In this document: piece by piece, positions 26,913-36,280 of the stretch
Layout: the number at the start of each line of letters is the position of its first letter
How positions within the stretch are numbered: position 1 is the stretch's first letter
The notes under the pieces: generated by a model
Database searches by the model: none
Told to the model about the DNA's origin: nothing
Seen by the model: only the letters and a program-made list of their open reading frames with translations
Source of the DNA: Bacteroidia bacterium
GTDB taxonomy: Bacteria > Bacteroidota > Bacteroidia > B-17B0 > Aurantibacillaceae
Reading direction: 5' to 3'
Assembly (NCBI GenBank): GCA_016787785.1
Contig: JAEUTO010000003.1
Span: 124,001-188,000, forward strand
Length of the DNA stretch: 64,000 bases
Translations under genes and position numbers: made by a program

Positions 26913-27670
26913 TGCGAAAAATATACATATTGCTATTTATTTTTTCGTTGAACTTACATGCGCAAGACAAACTTTTCTTTAAGAACGGCACCAAAAAAAA
27001 TGGCTTTATTGTTTCCATATCAAGCGACGTTGTTTATTATAAGGACGCCGATACTTCTTTAAAAACACAGCAGATCCCTAAGACAGAGCTACTTTTGGTT
27101 GAGAACTATAAAGGAGAGCTGTTTATTTTTTCGGGAGAGAAAAAAAATACTATTAAAAAAAATTTAGATACAGTTGTTTACAAAAGAAATGCTATAGGCA
27201 TACAACCGCTGGGCATTTTTATGGGACGCGTTACTTTTGTTTACGAACGTTTTACAAAAGATAATAAAATTGGATTTGCTTTTCCATTGGCATTGACCTT
27301 TGACCCTAGCGGAAAATTATACAATTCAACACTTGATACCAGCAAAAATGCGCCAAAAAGATTAAGCGGTGTTAATTTTATTGGAGGCGTAGATGTAAAT
27401 TTTTATATAGGAAGAAAAACAAATTCAAAGTTTTTTATTGGGCCGAGAATAAGATATGGCACCGATATGTTTGCCGAAGGAATTGAAGCTTACACAATAC
27501 AAACGCAATTTGGCTGGAAATATGGCAAGCCGGAAAAAGCGGGCATACAACATTTGTCGTTCGGTTTTGGTGTGGTAAGAATTTTATCTTCACCGGCCGG
27601 CGCGCAAATTAGTCCAAAACAAGCGTATGCTGCCTTTAGTTTAAATTACAGAATTGGAGCCAAATGGTAA
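26912..27670 (+). CDS. Exported protein with SH3-like N-terminus and probable outer-membrane barrel (paralogue B)
   Basis: The protein has 252 residues. Signal peptide MRKIYILLFIFSLNLHAQ is followed by DKLFFKNGTKKNGFIVSISSDVVYYK, clearly related to the start of paralogue A, then a strand-rich domain ending AYAAFSLNYRIGAKW with a terminal aromatic residue as in outer-membrane barrels. Start and stop with the upstream gene share one base. The two could form a pair in the outer membrane, but no partner or ligand is indicated. Confidence 0.75.
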   Translation: MRKIYILLFIFSLNLHAQDKLFFKNGTKKNGFIVSISSDVVYYKDADTSLKTQQIPKTELLLVENYKGELFIFSGEKKNTIKKNLDTVVYKRNAIGIQPLGIFMGRVTFVYERFTKDNKIGFAFPLALTFDPSGKLYNSTLDTSKNAPKRLSGVNFIGGVDVNFYIGRKTNSKFFIGPRIRYGTDMFAEGIEAYTIQTQFGWKYGKPEKAGIQHLSFGFGVVRILSSPAGAQISPKQAYAAFSLNYRIGAKW

Positions 27671-27697
27671 TCCCTTTTAAATTTTTTATTTTAAATT

Positions 27698-28627
27698 TTA
27701 GATTAGCTTGAATCTTTCTTCAAAGCCTTTATTGCCCTGTAAACCACCGCTATGAATAACAAGTAATTTTGATCCGGGTTTTATTTTCTTTGTACGAATA
27801 AGATCGAATACAGCATAAAATAATTTGGCGGTGTACACGTGATCTAAAGGAATTTCATATTCAGTTTCGAAATCTTTTTTAAACCCCAGCAGATCTTTAT
27901 CCATTTTGGCATAACCGTTAAAACAATACATATTGGTGATACAGTTATTTTCTATTTGCGGTTTCTCCAGTTCCTCGTTTCCGGTAACAAAAATATATTT
28001 ATCCGGAAAAAAGTTCTGCAATTTTTCATTGGTTTCTTTCACCAAAACATTTTCTCCTTTTAAAACGGAAATACCAATAACCTTTTGCCCAGGCTTGCAG
28101 GAAGCTACAATGCCCGAATAAGTTGTAGCTGTGCCACAAGCGCAGAATATAAAATTATGATCCCATTCGGGTCTTAAAATTTCCATGCAGCCTAAAATGC
28201 CTTCCAAATTATTTCCTCCTTCGGGTATTAAATAATGCGGACCAAACTTTCGGTTCAAGTGTTTTTTAAAATCAATAGCGTCTTTTGTTGAATATGTTTC
28301 TCGATCAACAAAATAAAACTGCATACCCTTTTCCTTAGCGGTTTGTAACGTTGGATTTAAGATCGGTGTTTCTTCGCCACGAATAACTGCAATACAATTT
28401 AAGCGTAATGCTTTGCAGGCTGCAGCTGTAGCGGCAATATGATTAGAGTATGCGCCACCAAAAGTGATGATGGTTTTTTGTTCGTCCTGCCTGGCTTTTT
28501 TAATATTTTTTTTTAGCTTGAACCATTTGTTACCGCTAACTTCCGGATCAATTAAATCCAGACGCAGCACATCGATCTCAACATCCTGATACCGGATTTT
28601 ATGGATAATTGGTTCGTACCTGATCAT
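27698..28627 (-). CDS. PLP-dependent 1-aminocyclopropane-1-carboxylate deaminase/D-cysteine desulfhydrase family enzyme
   Basis: The protein has 309 residues, fold type II PLP enzyme. The PLP lysine is K34 in EVSGNKWFKLKKN, and the substrate/phosphate region TFGGAYSNHIAATAAACK is present. GGNNLEGILGCME and CGTATTYSGI form the PLP phosphate cup, and LLVIHSGGLQG closes the domain. The family includes D-cysteine desulfhydrases and ACC deaminases; sequence alone does not decide, and D-cysteine desulfhydrase is the more common activity. It lies six bases after pepT on the same strand and probably shares its transcript, consistent with amino-acid catabolism. Confidence 0.87.
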   Translation of the reverse strand: MIRYEPIIHKIRYQDVEIDVLRLDLIDPEVSGNKWFKLKKNIKKARQDEQKTIITFGGAYSNHIAATAAACKALRLNCIAVIRGEETPILNPTLQTAKEKGMQFYFVDRETYSTKDAIDFKKHLNRKFGPHYLIPEGGNNLEGILGCMEILRPEWDHNFIFCACGTATTYSGIVASCKPGQKVIGISVLKGENVLVKETNEKLQNFFPDKYIFVTGNEELEKPQIENNCITNMYCFNGYAKMDKDLLGFKKDFETEYEIPLDHVYTAKLFYAVFDLIRTKKIKPGSKLLVIHSGGLQGNKGFEERFKLI

Positions 28628-28633
28628 GGAAAT

Positions 28634-29884
28634 TTACTTCGCCTTCTCTTCCCAAATGCTTACCAGGTGCACAATTGTTTCTGTTGCCTTTTGCATATCA
28701 GAAACACTCACCCACTCCTGCTTGCTGTGAAATGCGTGTTCGCCGGCATAAATATTAGGACAAGGCAAACCCATGAACGACAAACGCGAACCATCGGTTC
28801 CACCGCGAATGCTTGATAACACGGGCTCTACGCCGGTTCTTTTAATAGCTTCCAGAGCATAATCAACTACCTGCGGACAAGTGTTTAGCACATCTTTCAT
28901 ATTACGGTATTGCTGTGTAACCGTAAATTCGTATGAACATTTATCGTAATGCGACAATACCTCAACCGTTATTTGTCTTAACTCTTCTTCAAGCGCTAGA
29001 AGCGTTGGCGTATCAAAAGCACGAATAATAAATTTAATTTCAACTTCTTCCAAACCGCCATTAATGGCAACCGGGTGCATAAAAGGTTGTTTCTTCTCAG
29101 TTGTTTCGGGTGTTTTATGCGCTGGAATTTTATTTACAATTTGCGCTGCTATTTTTATAGCGTGTTGCATTTTATCTTTTGCGAAACCGGGATGTGTTGG
29201 AAAGCCTTTGATCTTAAGGCTTACACCGTCAGCACTGAAGGTTTCATTCTCAACATGGCCAAGCGTTTCGCCATCCATCGTGTAACCAAATTCAGCATCC
29301 AGTTTTTTAATATTTACTTTATCTGCGCCTCTTCCAATTTCTTCGTCGGGAGTAAACAAAATTCTGATCTTGCCATGTTTTACTTCCGGGTGAAGCATTA
29401 AATAATTAGCAGCATCCATAATTTCTGCAAGGCCAGCTTTATTATCGGCGCCAAGCAAAGTAGTTCCATCAGCAGTTACAATATCGTTTCCAATTTGATC
29501 GGCCAATGCCGGATGCTCGCTGAATTTTATTACTTGCGTATTATCGTTAGGTAGAACAATATCCTTACCATTATAATTTTTATGAATTACAGGATTTACG
29601 TTGGTACCACTGCAATCAGGAGAGGTATCCATATGTGAACAAAAACAAATTGCCGGAACTTTTTTTGAAGTGTTGCTTTCGATGGTTGCATAGATGTAGC
29701 CGTGCTCATCCATCTCTGCATCTTTAATACCCATTTGTTTTAGCTCTTCTACTAAAACTTTGCCTAAGTTTTTTTGTTTTTCGGTACTCGGACAAGTTGA
29801 AGATGTTGGATCAGATTGCGTATCTATTTTTGCGTATTTAACGAAACGATCGGTTACGGTAAATTTGTAATTTTTGAAGTCCAT
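28634..29884 (-). CDS. pepT: Peptidase T (tripeptide aminopeptidase)
   Basis: The protein has 416 residues, family M20B. Metal ligands and catalytic residues are visible: H84 and D86 in FCSHMDTSPD, D147 in LLGADNKAG, E181/E182 in TPDEEIGRGAD, plus D-G-E in YTMDGETLG and the late His in AGEHAFHSKQEW. It releases N-terminal residues from tripeptides in the cytoplasm. It is the first gene of a two-gene unit with the PLP enzyme. Confidence 0.95.
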   Translation of the reverse strand: MDFKNYKFTVTDRFVKYAKIDTQSDPTSSTCPSTEKQKNLGKVLVEELKQMGIKDAEMDEHGYIYATIESNTSKKVPAICFCSHMDTSPDCSGTNVNPVIHKNYNGKDIVLPNDNTQVIKFSEHPALADQIGNDIVTADGTTLLGADNKAGLAEIMDAANYLMLHPEVKHGKIRILFTPDEEIGRGADKVNIKKLDAEFGYTMDGETLGHVENETFSADGVSLKIKGFPTHPGFAKDKMQHAIKIAAQIVNKIPAHKTPETTEKKQPFMHPVAINGGLEEVEIKFIIRAFDTPTLLALEEELRQITVEVLSHYDKCSYEFTVTQQYRNMKDVLNTCPQVVDYALEAIKRTGVEPVLSSIRGGTDGSRLSFMGLPCPNIYAGEHAFHSKQEWVSVSDMQKATETIVHLVSIWEEKAK

Positions 29885-29946
29885 GATTTTAAGGTTAGAC
29901 TTTAAAAATACAAATTATTGGTAGGTTTTACAATCTATTATTAAAT

Positions 29947-30052
29947 GTCAGTTCGAGTGATTTTTGCGCGCCTCTTGCAAAAATTGTATCGAGAACAATA
30001 AAGCGTCTTGATACGAAAATTCAAAGAGACTGAATTTTCTACTCGACGTGAC
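29947..30052. repeat. Flavobacterial-type intergenic palindromic repeat
   Basis: Outer ends GTCAGTTCGAGT and ACTCGACGTGAC are complementary at 10 of 12 positions. Inside, TATCGAGA faces TCTTGATA and AAAATTCA faces TGAATTTT. The style (GTCA-TTCGAGTG ... CTCGA-TGAC) resembles degenerate repeats scattered in flavobacterial intergenic regions. It lies between divergent pepT and a small lipoprotein gene and has no ORF. Confidence 0.55.
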
Positions 30053-30140
30053 AATAGTAAAAACGAACAAAACTCAATGATTTAACAGTTTAAAATTTGA
30101 AATGCAGATTTCATTTTATAACTTTAATAAAAATGAGATC

Positions 30141-30383
30141 ATGAATAAATTCAAACTTTTAAATCGAGTCGCTTTTGTTTTTTTACTGGTGTTATCTGTT
30201 TCTTGCAATAATGAACCGCGGAAAAAATGTAACAGATCATTTGAAGTTAATGTGACAAACAAAATGGATACAGTAAATAGAAAAGACTGCGATGGATTAA
30301 AGCAAGGGATCTGGGTTCCAAGTCCTTCAAATAAACAAACAGATACTCTTTATTACAGAAATGATACTTTGCTAACTAATTAA
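30141..30383 (+). CDS. Small putative lipoprotein
   Basis: The protein has 80 residues from the ATG at 30141; an upstream ATG at 30102 would spoil the signal peptide. MNKFKLLNRVAFVFLLVLSVSC is a lipoprotein signal with lipobox LSVSC. The mature part contains DCDGLKQGIWVPSPSNKQTDTLYYRNDT, similar to the MORN-like 'KQG-W ... Y-NG' pattern in many Bacteroidota lipoproteins. It ends inside the clpX 3' end (4-base convergent overlap). Function unknown. Confidence 0.65.
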   Translation: MNKFKLLNRVAFVFLLVLSVSCNNEPRKKCNRSFEVNVTNKMDTVNRKDCDGLKQGIWVPSPSNKQTDTLYYRNDTLLTN

Positions 30384-31624
30384 GCAACTTTTAGCTGGCT
30401 TAATTTTGCTTTTTTAAGTTTATCCAAGGCGTAATCCATAGTAACGGTAAATTGTTTTACCGGCTTGTCTTCACTTGGTAAGCTGTACATAATGTCGGTC
30501 ATGATGGCTTCGCAGAGACCTCTTAAACCACGCGCGCCTAATTTAAACTCAAGGGCTTTATCTACTATCAAATTTAAAACATCATCATCGATATCCAGTT
30601 TAGTGCCTTCCATTTTAAACAATTGTTTGTATTGTTTAATTAAAGCATTTTTTGGATCGGTTAATATTTGACGAAGCGCATTTCTATCTAACGGTTTTAA
30701 ATAGGTTAACACCGGTAAACGCCCAATGAGTTCAGGAATTAATCCAAAAGATTTAAGATCCTGCGGCGAAACGTATTGTAATAAATTTCCTTTGTCAAAC
30801 TCTTCATCATTAACCGATGAAGCATAACCAACAGCCTGTGTATTTAAGCGTTGTGCGATCTTTTTCTCGATACCATCAAAAGCACCACCGCAAATAAATA
30901 AAATATTCTTGGTGTTAACCGCAATCATTTTCGCATCAGGGTGTTTACGTCCTCCTTGCGGTGGAACATTTACGATCGTGCCTTCCAATAACTTTAACAT
31001 TGCTTGTTGAACACCTTCGCCGCTCACATCACGTGTGATTGAAGGATTATCGCTTTTGCGCGCGATCTTATCTAGTTCATCAATAAACACGATCCCCTTT
31101 TCAGCTGCAGCTACATCATAATCTGCAGCTTGTAATAAACGGGTTAAAATACTTTCCACGTCTTCGCCAACATAACCTGCTTCTGTAAGCACTGTAGCAT
31201 CGGCAATACAAAAAGGTACATTCAACATAGTTGCAATGGTACGCGCCAGTAAAGTTTTACCGGTTCCGGTTTCACCAACTAAAATTAAATTTGATTTATC
31301 TATCTCAACTTCTTCTTTATTGTTTTTTTGAACGTGAGCAATTCGTTTAAAATGATTGTAAACGGCAACAGCTAATACTTTTTTAGCATCATCCTGCCCT
31401 ATTACATACTCATCCAGTTTTTCTTTTATAGCTGCAGGCTTTAATAAATTAAGTGCTTGCTGAAGTTGTTGCTTCTGCTCGCCCATTGCTTCTTCTTTAA
31501 TTAAATTAAAAGCCTGGTTAATACAATTATCACAAATGTGACCATTGATACCGGCGATCAAAATTTTCGCCTCTTTTTTATCTCTCCCGCACATTGAGCA
31601 GCGCAGAGCTGTTTCTTTTGCCAT
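30380..31624 (-). CDS. clpX: ATP-dependent Clp protease ATP-binding subunit ClpX
   Basis: The protein has 414 residues, full length. The N-terminal zinc finger uses C9, C12, C31 and C34. The AAA+ domain has Walker A GETGTGKT (117-124), pore loop GYVGEDVE (150-157), Walker [12 protein letters not shown] loop (226-228) and sensor-2 GARGLR. The IGF position that contacts ClpP reads VGY (AVGYASS), a variant of the E. coli loop. It unfolds substrates for ClpP; clpP is not in the window. Confidence 0.96.
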   Translation of the reverse strand: MAKETALRCSMCGRDKKEAKILIAGINGHICDNCINQAFNLIKEEAMGEQKQQLQQALNLLKPAAIKEKLDEYVIGQDDAKKVLAVAVYNHFKRIAHVQKNNKEEVEIDKSNLILVGETGTGKTLLARTIATMLNVPFCIADATVLTEAGYVGEDVESILTRLLQAADYDVAAAEKGIVFIDELDKIARKSDNPSITRDVSGEGVQQAMLKLLEGTIVNVPPQGGRKHPDAKMIAVNTKNILFICGGAFDGIEKKIAQRLNTQAVGYASSVNDEEFDKGNLLQYVSPQDLKSFGLIPELIGRLPVLTYLKPLDRNALRQILTDPKNALIKQYKQLFKMEGTKLDIDDDVLNLIVDKALEFKLGARGLRGLCEAIMTDIMYSLPSEDKPVKQFTVTMDYALDKLKKAKLSQLKVA

Positions 31625-31655
31625 TGTTTTAAATTAATAGAGAACTATTTTGTTC

Positions 31656-32048
31656 TTATTTATCAAAATATTTTTTCATATAAGTAAAGTAATGGTCTTT
31701 CCATCCTTTCTTATAATTTTCTCCCTGGTCGTCAGGTATGTTTGTATGCGTTATCGTTAACAACGTAAAATCATCTTTGTACGTAAAAAATAATTCAATT
31801 ATCGAATCCTCATCTGTTTCTGCAAAATCGGTAGTGCGCCATTTTTGAATAATCCTTTTATGCGGAAAGATCTCTACATTACTTCCTGTTATGTAGCCAT
31901 CCCATGCTGAAAATGCTCCTCCTTCACTGGTGCTTGTTTTTGCTTTTGCGCCTCCTGTAAATTCTGAATGTATTTTATCATTTAACCAACCTGAAAAAAC
32001 TTCTTTTGGTGTACAATTTAATTTTACTGATACTTTTATCTTTTCCAC
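31656..32048 (-). CDS. SRPBCC/AHSA1-family protein
   Basis: The protein has 130 residues. MEKIKVSVKLNCTPKEVFSGWLN at the start and YKKGWKDHYFTYMKKYF at the end are typical of the START/SRPBCC fold of the AHSA1 (Hsp90 ATPase activator-like) family, which binds hydrophobic ligands. In between it has SAWDGYITGSNVEIFPHKRIIQKWRTTDF. No enzymatic role can be assigned. It lies between dxs and clpX on the same strand. Confidence 0.85.
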   Translation of the reverse strand: MEKIKVSVKLNCTPKEVFSGWLNDKIHSEFTGGAKAKTSTSEGGAFSAWDGYITGSNVEIFPHKRIIQKWRTTDFAETDEDSIIELFFTYKDDFTLLTITHTNIPDDQGENYKKGWKDHYFTYMKKYFDK

Positions 32049-32063
32049 TTTTCTATCTAAATT

Positions 32064-34019
32064 TTATGCGTGATTTTTTAAATCTTCTTTTTTCTCTTTT
32101 AAAATTTCAATTACAGAAGCCGCGATCTTATTTGGAGAAAACCCACATTCTTCGTACAACTCTAACTGCTCGCCATGCTCTATAAAATTATCCGGTATTC
32201 CCAATCGTACTAGTTGGGCCGAATAATTATTATCTGCCATGAACTCCAATACTGCACTTCCCATGCCACCCATTATGCAACCATCTTCTACTGTAATTAC
32301 TTTTTTGTATTTGCTAAATACTTCGTGTAACAAGGCTTCATCAATTGGTTTTACAAACCGCATATCGTAATGCGCCGGTTCAATGCCTTGTTCTTTTAAT
32401 TGTTCAAGCGCAGTGGTAACCAAATTACCAGGGTGCCCTATGGATAAGATAGCAACTTTCGTTCCATCCTTAATTTTTCTGCCATGCCCGATTTCAATTT
32501 TCTTAAATGGCGTTTTCCAATTTACCATTACACCCTGGCCACGAGGATAACGAATACTAAACGGACCTTTTACCTCATCTAACTGCGCAGTGTACATTAA
32601 ATTTCGTAATTCTTCTTCGTTCATGGGTGCACTCACGATCATGTTTGGAATGCAACGGAAATAAGCAAGATCAAAAGCACCGTGGTGTGTAGGACCATCA
32701 GCTCCTGCCAAACCGCCCCTATCCAAACAAAAAATAACTTTTAGATTTTGTAAAGCCACATCGTGTAAAACCTGATCGTAGGCTCTTTGCATAAACGAAG
32801 AATAAATATTGCAATAAGGAACTAACCCCTGCGTTGCTAAACCAGCACTAAATGTAACAGCATGCTGTTCTGCAATACCTACATCAAAGGCGCGATCGGG
32901 CATTGCTTTCATCATAATGTTCAACGAACAACCTGATGGCATAGCCGGGGTAATACCTGTAATTTTTAAATTCTTTTCTGCCAGTTCTACCATGGTGTGA
33001 CCAAACACATCCTGGTATTTTGGCGGTTGCGGAGTTTTTGGAATTACTTTAATGATCTCGCCGGTCTCTTTATTAAAAAGGCCCGGAGAGTGCCATATAG
33101 TTTCATTTCCTTCTTCGCTAAATTTATAACCTTTACCTTTTTTGGTAAGAACATGTAATAATTTTGGTCCCGGAATATCTTTAAGATCGGCCAGTACTTT
33201 TGTTAATCGCACTACATCATGCCCGTCAACCGGACCGAAATAGCGAAACTTTAATGATTCAAATAAATTACTTTGTTTTAGCAAAGATGTTTTAACCGCG
33301 TTCTCTACTTTACTTGCAATTTCCTGAGCGTTGGGACCAAACTTGCTTATTTTGCCAAGTAATTCCCACACTTTATCTTTTGCTTTGTTGTAAGTATGCG
33401 ATGTTGTTATGTCGGTTAAGTATTCTTTTAATGCACCAACGTTTGGATCGATGCTCATGCAATTATCGTTTAGAACAACTAAAAGATTTGCATTAGTAAC
33501 ACCGGCGTGATTTAAACCTTCAAAGGCCAAACCCGCTGTCATAGAGCCATCGCCAATTACAGCGATATGATTTTTATCTTTTAAATTATTGTACTTGCTG
33601 GCAACTGCCATACCAAGCGCTGCGCTTATGGAAGTAGATGAATGACCTACGCCAAAGGTATCGTACTCGCTTTCGCTGCGCTTTGGAAAGCCGCTAAGCC
33701 CCTTGTAAATGCGGTTTGTGTGAAAAACATCCCTGCGCCCTGTTAAGATCTTGTGGCCGTATGCCTGGTGACCAACGTCCCAAACCAATTGATCATAAGG
33801 TGTATTAAAGATATAATGAAGCGCAACAGTCAATTCAACAACGCCTAAAGAAGCGCCAAAGTGACCGCCTTTGACAGAAACAAGGTCAATAATATATTGA
33901 CGAAGTTCTGTGCTAATTTGCTCTAATTGATCTTCGGTTAATTTTTTTAGATCGGAAGGTGAATTTATCTTAGCTAGTAATTCTCCTGGAATAAAACCTG
34001 AACCTTTTACAATTTCCAT
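32064..34019 (-). CDS. dxs: 1-deoxy-D-xylulose-5-phosphate synthase
   Basis: The protein has 651 residues. It condenses pyruvate and glyceraldehyde 3-phosphate, the first step of the MEP isoprenoid pathway. TPP site: GDGSMTAGLAFEGLNHAG ... NDN. Other signatures are VWDVGHQAYGHKILTGRRD, FGVGHSSTSISAALG, GIAEQHAVTFSAGLA, CLDRGGLAGADGPTHHG and YPRGQGV. Its ATG almost coincides with the predicted transcription start (the -7 box ends at 34025), so the message may be leaderless. Confidence 0.96.
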   Translation of the reverse strand: MEIVKGSGFIPGELLAKINSPSDLKKLTEDQLEQISTELRQYIIDLVSVKGGHFGASLGVVELTVALHYIFNTPYDQLVWDVGHQAYGHKILTGRRDVFHTNRIYKGLSGFPKRSESEYDTFGVGHSSTSISAALGMAVASKYNNLKDKNHIAVIGDGSMTAGLAFEGLNHAGVTNANLLVVLNDNCMSIDPNVGALKEYLTDITTSHTYNKAKDKVWELLGKISKFGPNAQEIASKVENAVKTSLLKQSNLFESLKFRYFGPVDGHDVVRLTKVLADLKDIPGPKLLHVLTKKGKGYKFSEEGNETIWHSPGLFNKETGEIIKVIPKTPQPPKYQDVFGHTMVELAEKNLKITGITPAMPSGCSLNIMMKAMPDRAFDVGIAEQHAVTFSAGLATQGLVPYCNIYSSFMQRAYDQVLHDVALQNLKVIFCLDRGGLAGADGPTHHGAFDLAYFRCIPNMIVSAPMNEEELRNLMYTAQLDEVKGPFSIRYPRGQGVMVNWKTPFKKIEIGHGRKIKDGTKVAILSIGHPGNLVTTALEQLKEQGIEPAHYDMRFVKPIDEALLHEVFSKYKKVITVEDGCIMGGMGSAVLEFMADNNYSAQLVRLGIPDNFIEHGEQLELYEECGFSPNKIAASVIEILKEKKEDLKNHA

Positions 34020-34024
34020 TGATA

Positions 34025-34032
34025 CAAATATA
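34025..34032 (-). promoter_or_regulatory. -7 promoter box of dxs
   Basis: On the minus strand TATATTTG matches TAnnTTTG and lies five bases before the ATG at 34019, so transcription would start at or next to the start codon. No -33 TTTG was found. Confidence 0.45.
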
Positions 34033-34128
34033 AAAAAAATATTAAAAATTTAACGGAAAGCAGCCCCTGAAATTGCTTAAAGTCTTACATAATTAACGTT
34101 TTTTCTACCAATATGGATGTAATTTCGA

Positions 34129-34872
34129 TTAAAGTTTCAAGGTTTCCCTTAATTTAGAATATCCTGAGCGGCTGAGGGGAATTTTTGCCCCATTTTTAAG
34201 CAGAGCCAAATTATTGTTTTTGTCAAGCGCTTCTATTTTTGTAAGGTAATTTAAGTTTAAAATAAAGGAGCGATGAACGCGAACAAATTGATCGGGATCC
34301 AAAACCTCTTCATAATAACTCATGGTTTTCTTTTTTAAATAGAATGTTTCGTTATTGAATATTTTTACATAATCATCGTAAGCCTCGATATAAATAATTT
34401 GCGAAGTTGGTAAAATAAGAATGCTTGTTCCATTTTTCACAACCACGCGGTGCGCTTCTTCGGTGTGTTTTTTTGAAACCGATTCAAGTTGCTCCATTTT
34501 TTTATAGGTTTCTTTTTCGGGAACATTCTCAATAAACTTTTTCACAGCTTTTTCAAAGCGTTCCTGGTTAAAGGGTTTTAATAAATAATCTACAGCGTTT
34601 TGCTCAAAGGCTTTCAATGCATATTCATCAAAAGCCGTAGTAAAAATTACAGCAGGTTTTTTTTCCAATAATTCTAAGGTCTCAAAACCATTTATTTTAG
34701 GCATTTGAATATCTAAAAATATCAAAGCCGGATCGTGCTGCTGAATTGCTTTTACAGCTTCAAAACCATCGCCACACTCGGCAACAATCTCTACCTGTTT
34801 AAAAGCAGAAAGATATTCTTTCACAATTTGTCTTGCCAATGGCTCGTCGTCTATTAAAATTACTTTTATCAT
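34129..34872 (-). CDS. LytTR-family response regulator
   Basis: The protein has 247 residues. In the receiver domain D8/D9, D54 (IFLDIQMPKINGFET), T79 and K99 are conserved. The LytTR domain (about 140-245) has SQIIYIEAYDDYVKIF and FVRVHRSFILNLNYL. It overlaps the kinase gene by one base (TAATG), so the pair is co-translated. A DUF4288 gene and a LiaF-like membrane gene lie upstream on the same strand, suggesting an envelope-stress operon. Confidence 0.93.
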   Translation of the reverse strand: MIKVILIDDEPLARQIVKEYLSAFKQVEIVAECGDGFEAVKAIQQHDPALIFLDIQMPKINGFETLELLEKKPAVIFTTAFDEYALKAFEQNAVDYLLKPFNQERFEKAVKKFIENVPEKETYKKMEQLESVSKKHTEEAHRVVVKNGTSILILPTSQIIYIEAYDDYVKIFNNETFYLKKKTMSYYEEVLDPDQFVRVHRSFILNLNYLTKIEALDKNNNLALLKNGAKIPLSRSGYSKLRETLKL

Positions 34873-35903
34873 TACTGCGGGATTAAAATAATAGTTGTAA
34901 AAATTGAATTGTTTTTTTCGATCACTAAAAGATCCGTTCTATGGTAGATCAATTGCAAACGCTTTTGAATTAAAGATAAACCAAAACCCTCGCCCTTGCG
35001 CGATTGCGAGGTGCTTTCGTCATAAGGATTAGTAATAGCAATAGCCAGCAAATTATTTTTTATTTGTGCGTTAACTGAAATTTCTACATTATCTAACACA
35101 TTGTATAAACCAAATTTTATTGCATTCTCAACCACGGGTTGAAGTATTAAAGCAGGGAGTTTTAAATTTAATGTGTTTTCATCAACATTAAAATTAACCG
35201 TTAAACGGTGACCAAATCTTACTTTTTCAATTTCGAGATATAATTTTAGCAGATTTATTTCTTCGCTGAACGGTACATTCTTATTCTCATCTTTTTTTAA
35301 GGTGCCACGTAAAAAATCAGAAAGGTTCTGGATCATTTTGCGCGCCTGCTGCGGTTCAGAAACAACCAAAGCATTAATGGAATTTAAGCTGTTGAACAAA
35401 AAATGTGGTTGTAATTGTTGGCGTAATTTTATTAATTCGGCCTGACGCAAGGTGTTCTCGGCATCAAATTTAAGTTCGTTACTTTCTGTTTGCTTTTTTA
35501 TAAAATACAAAAACCATAAAATTACGGAGAAGAACGTAATTTGCAGGAAGGCAACTACGATGCGTATAAGGATGGTCTTATTGAACATAACGGCAAAGTC
35601 GGAACCATAATAAAACTCGGTAAGAATAATTTTTTCGGAACAAATAATTCCGGCAATAATAGCACTTATAAAAACAAATCGGGTTGTATAATGGCTAATG
35701 TAACTACCGCTGTACTTTTGAACAAAAAAGATAATAGTAATGCCTGTTAATATAAGGCCAAGAGAGATACTGGAATCAATAAAAGCAAAACTTAAATTAT
35801 TAAAGATCTGAAAAATTACAAAGCACTGTAACCCCCACCAGATAATGAACCAGGCAATTAGCGCAGTAATTAACTGCATGCGCGACGGGAGTTTGTCTTT
35901 CAT
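34872..35903 (-). CDS. LytS-type sensor histidine kinase
   Basis: The protein has 343 residues. Four membrane helices lie in the first 135 residues (e.g. LITALIAWFIIWWGLQCF, SVILWFLYFI). The His_kinase domain has phospho-acceptor H167 in QLQPHFLFNSLNSI, N-box LILQPVVENAIKFG and GEGFGLSLIQKRL. It has no extracellular sensor domain, so it probably senses the membrane itself or a partner. The response regulator at 34129-34872 is the evident partner. Confidence 0.93.
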   Translation of the reverse strand: MKDKLPSRMQLITALIAWFIIWWGLQCFVIFQIFNNLSFAFIDSSISLGLILTGITIIFFVQKYSGSYISHYTTRFVFISAIIAGIICSEKIILTEFYYGSDFAVMFNKTILIRIVVAFLQITFFSVILWFLYFIKKQTESNELKFDAENTLRQAELIKLRQQLQPHFLFNSLNSINALVVSEPQQARKMIQNLSDFLRGTLKKDENKNVPFSEEINLLKLYLEIEKVRFGHRLTVNFNVDENTLNLKLPALILQPVVENAIKFGLYNVLDNVEISVNAQIKNNLLAIAITNPYDESTSQSRKGEGFGLSLIQKRLQLIYHRTDLLVIEKNNSIFTTIILIPQ

Positions 35904-35912
35904 ATTTTACTT

Positions 35913-36260
35913 TTAGTAAAAGCTCAAATTCTTGGCCTGTATGCCCATTGCTTTTTGTAACACCGAATTTATAAAACTTTCTTTTTCTTTTGTTTCAATT
36001 GTGTTTGAATATATTTCAACACCATCCGAAAGTTCGTTAATTAAATTTAATTCGCTTGCATCAATAAAACGCCAGTTTACTAATTTGTTTTTTGCGTTAT
36101 AAAACGAGCTTTGCAGGCTTTTACCCAGGCTTTTTGCCTTGTAATAAGCTTCTTCTTCGTTGCTTGCTTTTATTAAACGGAACTGTTCATCAAATTCTGC
36201 TTTTACAGTTGATTCGCTTACTTCGATGCTGAAAATTAATTTTGCTAAATACCAATTCAT
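35913..36260 (-). CDS. DUF4288 domain-containing protein
   Basis: The protein has 115 residues. The opening MNWYLAKLIFSIEV and EFDEQFRLIKASNEEEAYYKAKSLG, WRFIDASELNLI and DGVEIYSNTIE match DUF4288, a small cytoplasmic family without known function. It lies nine bases upstream of the kinase gene on the same strand and so belongs to the same operon. Confidence 0.82.
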   Translation of the reverse strand: MNWYLAKLIFSIEVSESTVKAEFDEQFRLIKASNEEEAYYKAKSLGKSLQSSFYNAKNKLVNWRFIDASELNLINELSDGVEIYSNTIETKEKESFINSVLQKAMGIQAKNLSFY

Positions 36261-36280
36261 GATTTTATTTTTTTTAACTA

